This document shows, piece by piece, positions 1 through 7,178 of a DNA stretch of 7,178 nucleotides; positions within the stretch are counted from its first letter, which is position 1; the number at the start of each line of letters is the position of its first letter. The position numbers were made by a program, and so were the translations under genes. Location of the stretch: the NCBI GenBank assembly GCA_027484885.1, contig JAIXSD010000265.1, positions 1-7,178 on the forward strand, written 5' to 3'. Below the pieces are notes generated by a model. It ran no database searches. It worked only from the letters and a program-made list of their open reading frames with translations, and had not been told where the DNA came from. Source of the stretch: Rubrivivax sp. Its GTDB lineage: Bacteria > Pseudomonadota > Gammaproteobacteria > Burkholderiales > Burkholderiaceae_C.

Positions 1-1077
1 GTGCGCCTGGCGGCGATCAAGCGCACTTTTTTGGAGCGCCTGTGGGCCGGCCTGCTGGTGATTGCCGGCATCGGCATGCCGCTGTCGGTGATGCGCAGCC
101 TGGGCACGGGCTGGTTGCCGGTGTACTGGGTGCACATCCTGCTCGGCGGCACCGTGCTGGCGGTCTATTGCAATCGCAAGCGCCTCAGCGAGACGCTGCT
201 CTCGGCCTTGTTCATCGGCCTGTGCTGGGTGGTGGGCGTGTCGGGCGTGTTCAGCTTCGGCATTGCCGCGTCCAGCATCTTCTGGCTGGTGCTGAGCTGC
301 CTGATCGCCGGCATTGTCCATTCGGTGCGCATCACCTTGCTGCTGGCGCTGAGCCTGGTGCTGGTGCTGGGCGTGGCGGGCGCCGGCCATGTGGGCGGCT
401 GGCTGCAGGCCTCCATCAATCTGGAGAAGTACCAAACCCTGCCCTCGGCCTGGCTGACCCTGATCTTCGTCAGCCTGGTGTTCGTCTACTTCATCATCCG
501 CGCGGTCGGGGCGCAGAACGCAGCCTTGCTCGACCTGCTGGGCGAGCTGGAGGCGCAGCGCCAGGTGATCGAGCGCAGCGCCACGCACGACCAGCTGACC
601 GGCCTGCCCTCCATGCGCCTGGTCGAAGATCGCATCGGCGTGGCCATGCACCAGGCCCGCCGCAGCGGCGGCAAGCTGGCCGTGCTCTTCGTTGACCTGG
701 ATGGCTTCAAGGCCATCAACGACAACCATGGCCACCCGGTCGGTGACCAGGTGCTGCGCGAGGTGGCGCAGCGCATGCGCGCCTGCCTGCGGGCCCAGGA
801 CACGGTGGCGCGTATCGGTGGCGATGAGTTCCTGGTCATCCTGCCGGCCATGAGCGAGCTGGGCGCGGCGGCCAAGGTGGCGCAGAGCCTGATCGCGGCC
901 GTGTCCCAGCCCTGCCAGATCGAAGGCCGGCTGCTGCAGGTGGGCGCCAGCGTGGGCATCGCCGGCTTTCCTGACGATGCCGACAGCGGCGCCGAGCTGC
1001 GCCGCAAGGCCGATGCCGCCATGTACCGCGCCAAGCGCGAGGGCAAGGGGCGCTACCAGTTCTTCACCCAGGGCTAG
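1..1077 (+). CDS. Membrane-bound GGDEF diguanylate cyclase
   Basis: Predicted to make cyclic di-GMP from two GTP at the inner membrane. The N-terminal half is very hydrophobic, with about six membrane segments (roughly residues 14-31, 38-56, 66-84, 86-106, 111-129 and 150-167). I cannot assign it to a named sensor domain. A short helical linker (about 170-195) leads into a GGDEF domain from about 190 to 355. Visible motifs are DQLTGLPS (197-204), the metal/substrate region DLDGFK (232-237) and the intact signature GGDEF (273-277). The inhibitory-site motif RAQD (264-267) lies exactly five residues before GGDEF, so product feedback by c-di-GMP is expected. There is no EAL domain. The frame opens with GTG at the first base of the window, so the true start could lie upstream and no ribosome binding site can be judged. 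The gene ends 154 bases before the next start on the same strand. Catalytic assignment is strong; the input signal is unknown. Confidence 0.93.
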   Translation: MRLAAIKRTFLERLWAGLLVIAGIGMPLSVMRSLGTGWLPVYWVHILLGGTVLAVYCNRKRLSETLLSALFIGLCWVVGVSGVFSFGIAASSIFWLVLSCLIAGIVHSVRITLLLALSLVLVLGVAGAGHVGGWLQASINLEKYQTLPSAWLTLIFVSLVFVYFIIRAVGAQNAALLDLLGELEAQRQVIERSATHDQLTGLPSMRLVEDRIGVAMHQARRSGGKLAVLFVDLDGFKAINDNHGHPVGDQVLREVAQRMRACLRAQDTVARIGGDEFLVILPAMSELGAAAKVAQSLIAAVSQPCQIEGRLLQVGASVGIAGFPDDADSGAELRRKADAAMYRAKREGKGRYQFFTQG

Positions 1078-1184
1078 CCGCGTCGGCGCGCCGGTCTAGG
1101 CACCGATTCACACGGACTGCCCGGGCCGCGAATCCTGGGCGCCACAGCCCTGCTTTTCTTCGCTTTCCGCCCGGCTCGGCCTCG

Positions 1185-1190
1185 TATAGT
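1185..1190 (+). promoter_or_regulatory. Possible sigma-70 -10 box (TATAGT)
   Basis: TATAGT differs from the -10 consensus by one base and stands out in GC-rich surroundings. I see no convincing -35 hexamer 15-18 bases upstream (the region reads as a CTTTCC-like stretch), so activator dependence or chance is possible. If used, transcription would begin near 1197, giving a leader of about 35 bases before the ATG at 1232 and leaving out the alternative GTG start at 1193. Confidence 0.35.
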
Positions 1191-1215
1191 CGGTGTTCGA
1201 CGCGGCGGCGTCGGT

Positions 1216-1222
1216 GGAGAGG
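1216..1222 (+). promoter_or_regulatory. Ribosome binding site GGAGAGG choosing the ATG at 1232
   Basis: GGAGAGG ends nine bases before the in-frame ATG at 1232. It abuts the other in-frame ATG at 1223, which is too close for normal initiation. It lies downstream of the GTG at 1193 and so cannot serve it. This spacing is the main reason for choosing 1232 as the start. Confidence 0.6.
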
Positions 1223-1231
1223 ATGTCCTGC

Positions 1232-2257
1232 ATGCCTGTGCTTCGGTTTCCTTGCGATGGGGCTGGCCCCGCGGCGCTCGCGCTGCGGCCGGACCGTCGC
1301 CGGGCCTTGCGCAGGGTCGCTGCCGGCGCGCTCTCGGCCGGCCTGGGCGGCGCGCTGAGCGGTTGCCAGGCGCCCCTGCCGCCGCTGCGCGTGGGCAGCA
1401 TCGTCTTCCCGGGCTATGAGCTGCTCTTCCTGGCGCGCGAGCTGGGCTTGCTGGACGAGCAGCTGCTGCGCCTGGTGGAGCTGCGCTCCAACACCGACAC
1501 CTTGCGCGCCCTGGCCACCGGTCAGCTGGAAGCCGCCACCCTGACCCTCGATGAGCTGCTCAGCGCGCGTGCCGATGGCGTGGACCTGCGCGTGGCCCTG
1601 GTGCTCGACCAGTCGGCCGGGGCCGATGTGGTGCTGGCCCGGCCCGGCGTGGGCCAGTTGCGCGCGCTCCAGGGCTTGCGCATCGGCGTGGAGGACAGCG
1701 CCACCGGTGCGCTGATGTTGGGCGCAGCGCTCGACGCGGCACAGCTCTCGGTGGAGCAGGTGCACAAGGTGGTGATGACCCTGGACCGCAGTGTCGATGC
1801 CTACCGCATCGGCGCGGTGGATGCGGTGGTCAGCGCCGAGCCCTGGGCCACCCGGCTGGAGCAGTTGGGCGCCCAGCGCCTGTTTGACAGCAGTGCCATC
1901 CCCGGGCGCATCGTCGATGTGCTGGCGGTGCAGGGCTCGGTGTTCGAGCGCCAAAGCCCGGCCATCCGGCGTTTGGTGGCGGCCCATTTTTCGGCCCTGG
2001 CCTTGTTCCGGCGAGAGCCGGTGCGGGCCCATCTGCTGCTGGCGCCACGATTGCAGCTGCCGCCCGAGCAGGTGCCCAGCGCCTTCCGCGGCCTGCTGTT
2101 GCCGGACCTGGCCGAGAACCGCCGCCTGCTCGGCGCCGGTGGCCTGGTGCAGCAGTCGGCGCGCAGCCTGATGACGGTGATGCAGCAGCAGGGCTTGCTG
2201 GCCAAGCCCCTGGATCTGCAATCCCTGGTGGATGTGCGGGGCTTGCCGGAGTCATGA
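1232..2257 (+). CDS. NMT1/THI5-like substrate-binding lipoprotein
   Basis: A periplasmic ligand-binding protein of the ABC nitrate/sulfonate/taurine/thiamine-precursor type, 341 residues from the ATG at 1232. The leader is arginine-rich (DRRRALR, about 21-27, faintly Tat-like). A hydrophobic stretch follows, then a lipobox LSGC with Cys45 as the predicted lipidated residue. Gln at +2 is not the Asp inner-membrane retention signal. The mature part shows the family pattern: [11 protein letters not shown] near 53-63, DQSAGAD at 126-132, RIGVED near 150-155, [10 protein letters not shown] ending at 205, and [15 protein letters not shown] near 217-231. Ligand cannot be predicted. No permease or ATPase gene is beside it. 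Its stop overlaps the start of the sensor kinase gene (ATGA), so a role as the receptor for that kinase is more likely than import; this is inference. Alternative starts at 1193 (GTG) and 1223 (ATG) are in frame but have poorer ribosome binding sites. Confidence 0.88.
   Translation: MPVLRFPCDGAGPAALALRPDRRRALRRVAAGALSAGLGGALSGCQAPLPPLRVGSIVFPGYELLFLARELGLLDEQLLRLVELRSNTDTLRALATGQLEAATLTLDELLSARADGVDLRVALVLDQSAGADVVLARPGVGQLRALQGLRIGVEDSATGALMLGAALDAAQLSVEQVHKVVMTLDRSVDAYRIGAVDAVVSAEPWATRLEQLGAQRLFDSSAIPGRIVDVLAVQGSVFERQSPAIRRLVAAHFSALALFRREPVRAHLLLAPRLQLPPEQVPSAFRGLLLPDLAENRRLLGAGGLVQQSARSLMTVMQQQGLLAKPLDLQSLVDVRGLPES
2254..2257 (+). promoter_or_regulatory. ATGA stop/start overlap, translational coupling
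   Basis: The kinase ATG (2254-2256) shares bases with the TGA stop (2255-2257) of the substrate-binding protein. The nearest Shine-Dalgarno-like sequence, GGAG at 2248-2251, is only two bases from the ATG, which is too close to be efficient. Kinase translation therefore probably depends on ribosomes finishing the upstream gene, tying the amounts of the two proteins together. Confidence 0.7.
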
Positions 2258-5200
2258 ACCGCCACCGCAGCTCCCTGCGCACCACGCTGCCGCTGGCGGT
2301 GTTGGCGGTGCTGGTGCTGGCGCTGGTCTTGTCCTTTGCCGATGGGGTGTCGCGCGGGCGCGAGGCGGTGCTGGAGCGCGCCGAGCATGATGCGCTCCAG
2401 CGCGCCGAGGCTCTGGCCCGTGGCGCCGAGCAGGATTGGCAGGACCGGCCCGACCATGTGGCCTCCGACCTCTCGGTCGAAGCGGCCGAGCCCCGCCTCA
2501 CCCAGATCGCCCTGGTCGACGCCACGGGCACGGTGCGCCTGGCCCACCGCATGGCCTGGCAGGACCGCCCCGCCGCCCAGGTCTTGCCTGGGTTCGATGC
2601 GGCGCGTTTTCAGCGCGCGGTGGGCAGCCGGCGGCCGGATCTGGCGGTGTCGGCCGATGGCTTGCGGGTCTCGGTCATGCAGCCTTTTTTCATTGGCCGC
2701 GACGGGCGCCAGCTGCGCGACGCCAGCCGCGGCGTGGTCTGGCTGGAGTACCAGCTCGGCCACGAGTACGCCCGCACCGAGTACGAAGCCATGCGCCGCT
2801 TCTGGCCGCAGCTGGGCGTGTCGGTGGCCCTGATGCTGGTCTTGTCCTGGCTGCTGCGCCAGCGCGTGACCCAGCCGCTGGCGCGCCTGGAGGCGGCGGC
2901 CCTGCAGTTCTCGGAGCGCGGCGACATCGACCAGCCGGTGCCGGAGACCGGGCCCCGCGAAGTCATGCGCCTGGCCCTGAGCTTCAACACCTTGACCGAG
3001 CGCATCCGCGAGGCGCGCCATGAGCTGGAGAGCAGCCGCGCCCGCCTGGCCGCCATCTTCAATACGGCCATGGATGCCATCATCACGGTCGACACCTCGC
3101 ACCGCATCACCATGTGCAATGCCGCGGCGGCGCAGATGTTCCGCTGCCTGGAGCGCGAGCTGATCGGCAGCTCGGTGCACGACTTGCTGCCCGATCGATT
3201 CCGCCAGGGCCATGGTGAGCGCATGGATGCCTTCGCGCACAGCAGCCCCAACGCGCGTGCCATGGGCCTGGCGGCGGTGGTCTATGGCCGCCGCTTCGAT
3301 GGCGAGGAGTTCCCGGCCGATGCCTCGATCTCTCACATCACCGTCGATGGCGAGCAGCTGTTCACCGTCATCCTGCGCGATGTCACCGAGCGCAAGCGCA
3401 GCGAGGACGAGATTCGTGCCTTCAACACCGAGCTGGAGGCCCTGGTGGCCCAGCGCACCACCCGCTTGCAGGAAACCGCGGCAGCGCTGGAGGCCGAGCA
3501 AAGCCGCCTGCGTCTGGCATCGCAAGAGCTGGAGGCCATCTTCGAGACGGCCTCGGTCGGCATCGTGCTGGTCAGCGAGCGCCGCATCCTGCGCTGCAAC
3601 CGGCGCTTCGAAGAGATCTTTGACTGGGGGCCGGGCGAGCTGGTCGGCCAATCCACCCGCGTCTGGTACCCCTCGGACGAAGCCTTTGAGAGCAGCGGGC
3701 GCGAGGTCTACCAGGCCATTGCCGCCGACACCTTCCACCACTACGAGCTGCAGATGGTGCGCAAGGACGGCAGCCTGTTCTGGGCCCGCATCGCCGGCAA
3801 GCGCTTCCGCCTGGGTGATGACAACCGCGAGGGCGTGCTGGCCATCTTTGAAGATGTCAGCGCCGAGCATGCCAGCGCCGAAGCCCTGCGCCAGGCCAAG
3901 GAACAGGCCGAGCTGGCCAACAGCGCCAAGAGCACTTTTCTGGCAAACATGAGCCACGAGATCCGCACGCCGATGAACGCCATCATCGGCATGACCCATC
4001 TGGTGCTCAAGACCGGGCTCAACACCAAGCAGCGCGACTACCTGAACAAGATCCAGCTGTCCTCGCACCACCTGCTGGCCATCCTCAACGACATCCTCGA
4101 CTACTCCAAGATCGAGGCCAACAAGCTGGGCCTGGAGCGCATCGAGTTCCAGCTCAGCGCGGTGCTCAACAACTTCGCCAACCTGATCGCCGAGAAGGCG
4201 GCGAACAAGGGCCTGGAGCTGATCTTCGATGTCGCCCGCGATGTGCCCGAGCAGCTGATCGGTGACCCGCTGCGCCTGGGCCAGGTGCTGATCAACTACG
4301 GCAACAACGCCGTCAAGTTCACGCCCCAGGGCGAGGTGGCGGTGCAGGTGCGCAAGCTGCGCGAGGGCGTGGACGAGGTGCTGCTGCGCTTCGAGGTGCG
4401 CGACACCGGCATCGGCATGACGCCTGAGCAGATGTCCGGCCTGTTCCAGAGCTTTCAGCAGGCCGACAGCTCGACCAGCCGCCAGTTCGGCGGCACGGGG
4501 CTGGGCCTGGCCATCGTGCGCAAGCTGGTGGACATGATGGGCGGCGAGGTCGGTGTGCACAGCCAGCCGGGCCAGGGCTCCACCTTCTGGTTCACCGCCC
4601 TGCTGGGCAAGGGCCGGCGTGAGCTGCCGGCCGAGCCGCCCCATGTCGATCTGCAGGGCCGGCGCGTGCTGGTGGTGGATGACAACGACAGCGCTCGCAC
4701 CGTGCTGCGCGAAGCGCTGGGTGGCTTTGGCCTGCAGGTCGATGCCGTGGCCAGCGGCGCCGAGGCCTTGCTGGCCGCCGCCCAGGCCGAGGACCAGGCC
4801 CAGCCCTACGAGGTGGTGATGCTGGACTGGCAGATGCCCGGCCTCGATGGCCTGGAAACCGGCCGCCGCCTGCGAGCCCAGCAGCGCGGCAGGGCGCCGC
4901 ATCTGATGCTGGTCACCGGCTTCGGCCGGGAGGAGGTGCTGCAGCAGGCGCGGCAGGAGAAGTTCGAGGCGGTGATGGTCAAGCCCATCAATGCCTCGGT
5001 GCTGCTGGACAACCTGATGCTGGTGCTCAGCGGCAGCGAGACCGGCCTGGCCGAGCGAGTGTCGGCCTTGAGCGACAGCCCGGCCGCGGCCCGATTGGCT
5101 GAGCTGCGCGGCGCGCGCGTGCTGCTGGTGGACGACAACGAGACCAATTTGCAGATCGCCGCCGAGCTGCTGCGCGAGGCGGGGCTGGAGGTGGACAGCT

Positions 5201-6294
5201 GCGGCGATGGTGAGCAGGCCCTGCAGGCCCTCAAGACCCGGTCCTACGCCCTGGTCTTGATGGACATGAACATGCCGCGCCTCGATGGCCCCGACGCCAC
5301 CCGCGCCCTGCGCGCCATGCCCGGCCTGGCGGATCTGCCGGTGGTGGCGATGACGGCCAATGTCATGGCCGCCGACCGCCAGACCTGCCTGGACGCCGGC
5401 ATGAACGACTTTCTGGCCAAGCCGGTCGAGCCTGACCTGCTCTACCAGATGGTGGCGCGCTGGATCCAGCCGGGCGGGCCGCGCAGTGTCAGCTTCTTGC
5501 CCCCGCTTGTTCTCGTGCCTCCGGCTGAGCCCGGCGCGCCTGCCGCGCCGGAGCCGGTGCCCACCGAAGCCGCGGCCGCGGCGCCCGATGCCTTGCTGGC
5601 GCTGCAAGCGGTGCCGGGCCTGCAGGCGGCCCTGGGTTTGCGCCGCAGCGGCAACAAGCCGGCGCTGTACCAATCGTTGCTGGCCAAGTTCATGCAAGGG
5701 CAGGGCAGCGCCCCGGCCGAGATCCGGCAGGCCTTGAGTGCCGGCGATGCCCAGGCCGCGCGCATGCTGGCCCACACGCTCAAGGGCGTGGCCGGCAATC
5801 TGGGGGCGGTGCAGGTGCAGGAGGCTGCCGAGGCGCTGGAGCAGGCCCTGCGCCAGCGCGGCGAGGCGCCGCTCAGCAGCCCTACCGAGCTGGACGCCTT
5901 GCTCGGCCGGCTGGCGCAGCGCATGAGTCAGCTGCTGGCGGGTCTGCAAGCCGCGCTGCCTGGCCCAGGCTTGGCCGGCGATGCTTCGGCCGGCAGCGCG
6001 CACTCCGTCTCTGCGCTGGCCCTGCCCGCGCTGGATTCCGACCAGCTTCAGGACTTGCGGCGGCACGGGCCCACCTTGCTGCAGCAATTGCAGGAGGGTG
6101 ACCCCGAAGCCCTGGCCCTGCTGGCCGAACACGACAGGCTCTGGGACGCCGCCTTTGGCCCGCGCTTCGAGACCTTTGCGCGCGAGCTGCGCCAGTTCAA
6201 CTTCGATCGGGTCACGCCCATGCTGCAATCGCTCTTGCAGCAGCATGGCCTGCCCACCGATCGCCCCGCCGACCCGGCCGACCCGGCGCCCTGA
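2254..6294 (+). CDS. Hybrid sensor histidine kinase, TM-PAS-PAS-HK-REC-REC-HPt
   Basis: A 1346-residue inner-membrane BarA/TorS-style phosphorelay kinase. TM1 is about 12-29. A periplasmic domain of about 150 residues resembles a PDC/Cache-like sensor (weak call). TM2 is about 186-201 and HAMP about 202-253. PAS1 is about 262-380 and PAS2 about 424-540, joined by a coiled coil. HisKA carries [10 protein letters not shown] with phospho-His568. The ATPase has [11 protein letters not shown] (680-690), DTGIGM (717-722) and GGTGLGL (746-752). REC1 has D809/D810, acceptor Asp858, Thr888 and Lys910. REC2 has D960/D961, acceptor Asp1004, Thr1034 and Lys1056. A Pro/Ala linker (about 1073-1110) leads to an HPt domain with AHTLKG and His1174. 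A helical tail of about 110 residues follows. All key residues are present, so a full His-Asp-His relay is expected, ending on a separate receiver such as the one encoded next. The ATG overlaps the upstream gene; TM1 begins 12 residues in, which supports this start. Confidence 0.95.
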   Translation: MNRHRSSLRTTLPLAVLAVLVLALVLSFADGVSRGREAVLERAEHDALQRAEALARGAEQDWQDRPDHVASDLSVEAAEPRLTQIALVDATGTVRLAHRMAWQDRPAAQVLPGFDAARFQRAVGSRRPDLAVSADGLRVSVMQPFFIGRDGRQLRDASRGVVWLEYQLGHEYARTEYEAMRRFWPQLGVSVALMLVLSWLLRQRVTQPLARLEAAALQFSERGDIDQPVPETGPREVMRLALSFNTLTERIREARHELESSRARLAAIFNTAMDAIITVDTSHRITMCNAAAAQMFRCLERELIGSSVHDLLPDRFRQGHGERMDAFAHSSPNARAMGLAAVVYGRRFDGEEFPADASISHITVDGEQLFTVILRDVTERKRSEDEIRAFNTELEALVAQRTTRLQETAAALEAEQSRLRLASQELEAIFETASVGIVLVSERRILRCNRRFEEIFDWGPGELVGQSTRVWYPSDEAFESSGREVYQAIAADTFHHYELQMVRKDGSLFWARIAGKRFRLGDDNREGVLAIFEDVSAEHASAEALRQAKEQAELANSAKSTFLANMSHEIRTPMNAIIGMTHLVLKTGLNTKQRDYLNKIQLSSHHLLAILNDILDYSKIEANKLGLERIEFQLSAVLNNFANLIAEKAANKGLELIFDVARDVPEQLIGDPLRLGQVLINYGNNAVKFTPQGEVAVQVRKLREGVDEVLLRFEVRDTGIGMTPEQMSGLFQSFQQADSSTSRQFGGTGLGLAIVRKLVDMMGGEVGVHSQPGQGSTFWFTALLGKGRRELPAEPPHVDLQGRRVLVVDDNDSARTVLREALGGFGLQVDAVASGAEALLAAAQAEDQAQPYEVVMLDWQMPGLDGLETGRRLRAQQRGRAPHLMLVTGFGREEVLQQARQEKFEAVMVKPINASVLLDNLMLVLSGSETGLAERVSALSDSPAAARLAELRGARVLLVDDNETNLQIAAELLREAGLEVDSCGDGEQALQALKTRSYALVLMDMNMPRLDGPDATRALRAMPGLADLPVVAMTANVMAADRQTCLDAGMNDFLAKPVEPDLLYQMVARWIQPGGPRSVSFLPPLVLVPPAEPGAPAAPEPVPTEAAAAAPDALLALQAVPGLQAALGLRRSGNKPALYQSLLAKFMQGQGSAPAEIRQALSAGDAQAARMLAHTLKGVAGNLGAVQVQEAAEALEQALRQRGEAPLSSPTELDALLGRLAQRMSQLLAGLQAALPGPGLAGDASAGSAHSVSALALPALDSDQLQDLRRHGPTLLQQLQEGDPEALALLAEHDRLWDAAFGPRFETFARELRQFNFDRVTPMLQSLLQQHGLPTDRPADPADPAP

Positions 6295-6311
6295 ACCCCG
6301 ACCGACCGCTT

Positions 6312-6317
6312 GAAGGA
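6312..6317 (+). promoter_or_regulatory. Ribosome binding site GAAGGA for the response regulator
   Basis: GAAGGA ends seven bases before the GTG at 6325, which is near-ideal spacing. It decides for GTG over the in-frame TTG at 6310, which overlaps the site itself. No terminator or promoter is visible in the 30 bases between the kinase stop and this start, so the genes are probably co-transcribed. Confidence 0.7.
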
Positions 6318-6324
6318 CCTCCGC

Positions 6325-7178
6325 GTGAGCAGCATTCCCAGCCTTCACAAGCCCAATATCCTGGTCGTCGACGACACGCCCGACAACCTGGAGCTGATGT
6401 TCGGTCTGCTCAAGGACGAGTACCGCGTCACCGTCGCCAACAGCGGCGATCGCTGCCTGCGCATGGCGCAGGGCGCCCACCCGCCCGACCTGATCCTGCT
6501 CGATGTGATGATGCCGGGCATGGATGGCTACGAGGTCTGCCGCCGCCTCAAGGCCGAGGCGCGCACCGCTGCCATCCCCGTGATCTTCCTGACCGCCAAG
6601 GTCGAGGTCGACGACGAGACCCTGGGCCTGTCGCTGGGCGCGGTGGACTACATCACCAAGCCCATCAGCCCGCCCATCGTGCAGGCCCGCATCCGCACCC
6701 ATCTGGCGCTCAAGGCTGCGGCCGATTTCCTGCGCGACCAGAGCGACTACCTGGCGGCCGAGGTCTCGCGCCGCACCCGCGAGATCGAGGCCTTGCAGGA
6801 CGTGGTGGTGCTGGCCATGGCTTCGCTGGGCGAGACGCGCGACAACGAAACCGGCAACCACCTGCGCCGCACCCAGCACTATGTGCAGTGCCTGGCGCGG
6901 CAGCTGCAGACCCACCCGCGTTTTGCCGCGCTGCTGACGCCCGAGAACATCCACCTGCTGTTCAAGTCGGCGCCCATGCATGACATCGGCAAGGTGGGCA
7001 TCCCGGACCGCATCCTGCTCAAGCCGGGCAAGCTTGACGAGGCCGAGTTCGAGATCATGAAGACCCACACCACCCTGGGCTATGAGGCCATCGCCCGGGC
7101 CGAGCAGGGCCTGGGCCATGAGGCGCCGTTTCTGCGCTTCGCCAAGGAAATCGCCCTGTCGCACCAGGAGAAATGGGA
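6325..7178 (+). CDS. REC-HD-GYP response regulator (c-di-GMP phosphodiesterase type), 3' partial
   Basis: An RpfG-like regulator whose receiver controls an HD-GYP domain, the family that hydrolyses c-di-GMP in the cytoplasm. 284 codons are visible before the window ends. The REC domain (about 10-125) has D16/D17, acceptor Asp60 in LLDVMMPGMDG, Thr90 and Lys112-Pro113, all as expected for phosphorylation. A coiled linker (about 130-165) leads to the HD-GYP domain. Metal-ligand candidates are Glu175 and His179 (ETGNH), His219-Asp220 in HDIGKVGIPD, His248 (MKTHTTLG) and His280. The usual HHE reads His-Gln-Glu here (280-282), replacing one expected His ligand with Gln281. The GYP motif itself should lie just past the window edge and was not seen. 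GTG is chosen because GAAGGA sits seven bases upstream. It starts 30 bases after the kinase stop, in the same frame, and is the likely output of its HPt domain. Confidence 0.93.
   Translation, partial: MSSIPSLHKPNILVVDDTPDNLELMFGLLKDEYRVTVANSGDRCLRMAQGAHPPDLILLDVMMPGMDGYEVCRRLKAEARTAAIPVIFLTAKVEVDDETLGLSLGAVDYITKPISPPIVQARIRTHLALKAAADFLRDQSDYLAAEVSRRTREIEALQDVVVLAMASLGETRDNETGNHLRRTQHYVQCLARQLQTHPRFAALLTPENIHLLFKSAPMHDIGKVGIPDRILLKPGKLDEAEFEIMKTHTTLGYEAIARAEQGLGHEAPFLRFAKEIALSHQEKW

Larger units (their letters stand above)
1078..1231 (+). other. Intergenic region before the receptor-kinase operon
   Basis: This is the largest gap in the window. It holds a -10-like TATAGT box at 1185-1190 and a GGAGAGG ribosome binding site at 1216-1222. 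An imperfect inverted repeat (1119-1125 with 1134-1140) and a 10-base GC palindrome (1084-1093) are present, but neither is followed directly by a T-run, so no clear intrinsic terminator is seen after the cyclase gene. Whether the cyclase shares a transcript with the downstream genes is open. Confidence 0.6.

Noticed and set aside
1084..1093. Perfect 10-base palindrome of G and C in the intergenic region
   Set aside because: Short GC palindromes are expected by chance at this base composition, and it has no loop or spaced half-sites suggesting an operator.
1119..1157. Possible intrinsic terminator after the cyclase gene
   Set aside because: The stem (1119-1125 with 1134-1140) has a mismatch and the short T-run at 1154-1157 lies about 13 bases past it, so it does not fit a rho-independent terminator.
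1064..2221. A 385-codon - strand open frame opposite the lipoprotein gene
   Set aside because: Same cause: it is in register with the + strand codons of the substrate-binding protein, which also lacks TTA, CTA and TCA, and its translation shows no recognisable domain.
3037..3393. PAS1 as a FixL-like haem oxygen sensor
   Set aside because: The segment with [16 protein letters not shown] resembles many PAS domains, including FixL-type ones, but I cannot place a haem-binding His with confidence, so no cofactor is claimed.
6271..6288. Two tandem 9-base copies near the kinase C-terminus
   Set aside because: It encodes an Ala-Asp-Pro repeat in a low-complexity tail. Two copies are too few to call a functional repeat.
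1801..7164. A 1787-codon open frame on the - strand as a giant protein gene
   Set aside because: It lies opposite two genes with complete, residue-perfect domains, is in codon register with them, and has the His/Gln/Arg/Gly-rich composition of antisense translation with no domain pattern. Absence of three rare codons in the sense genes explains it.

Overview
The window is a GC-rich, densely coding stretch with all four genes on the + strand. The codon style (almost only G/C-ending codons) and the protein families suggest a betaproteobacterium, most likely a Burkholderiales member of the Roseateles/Rubrivivax/Leptothrix type. That placement is inferred from composition and domain style, not from a marker gene.

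Layout: (1) 1-1077, a membrane-bound GGDEF diguanylate cyclase with an intact active site and inhibitory site. (2) A 154-base gap containing a TATAGT -10-like box and a good ribosome binding site. (3) 1232-2257, a lipoprotein of the NMT1/THI5 (SsuA/TauA-like) substrate-binding family. (4) 2254-6294, overlapping it by ATGA, a 1346-residue hybrid sensor histidine kinase with the order TM - periplasmic domain - TM - HAMP - PAS - PAS - HisKA - HATPase - REC - REC - HPt - extra helical tail. (5) 6325 to the window end, a REC plus HD-GYP response regulator (c-di-GMP phosphodiesterase type), cut off at the window edge inside the HD-GYP domain.

Reading as a system: no ABC permease or ATPase gene is visible beside the substrate-binding protein. 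Its gene is translationally coupled to a sensor kinase, so the simplest reading is a periplasmic ligand receptor that reports to the kinase. The kinase carries its own HPt domain, which can pass phosphate to a separate receiver, and a stand-alone receiver coupled to a c-di-GMP hydrolase lies 30 bases downstream. With the cyclase upstream, the window holds enzymes for both making and breaking c-di-GMP around one ligand-sensing phosphorelay. Each family is well known. The specific link between substrate-binding protein, kinase and HD-GYP regulator is the part worth testing.

No RNA genes, mobile elements, CRISPR arrays or large repeats were seen. Long open frames on the - strand are explained by codon bias in the + strand genes.
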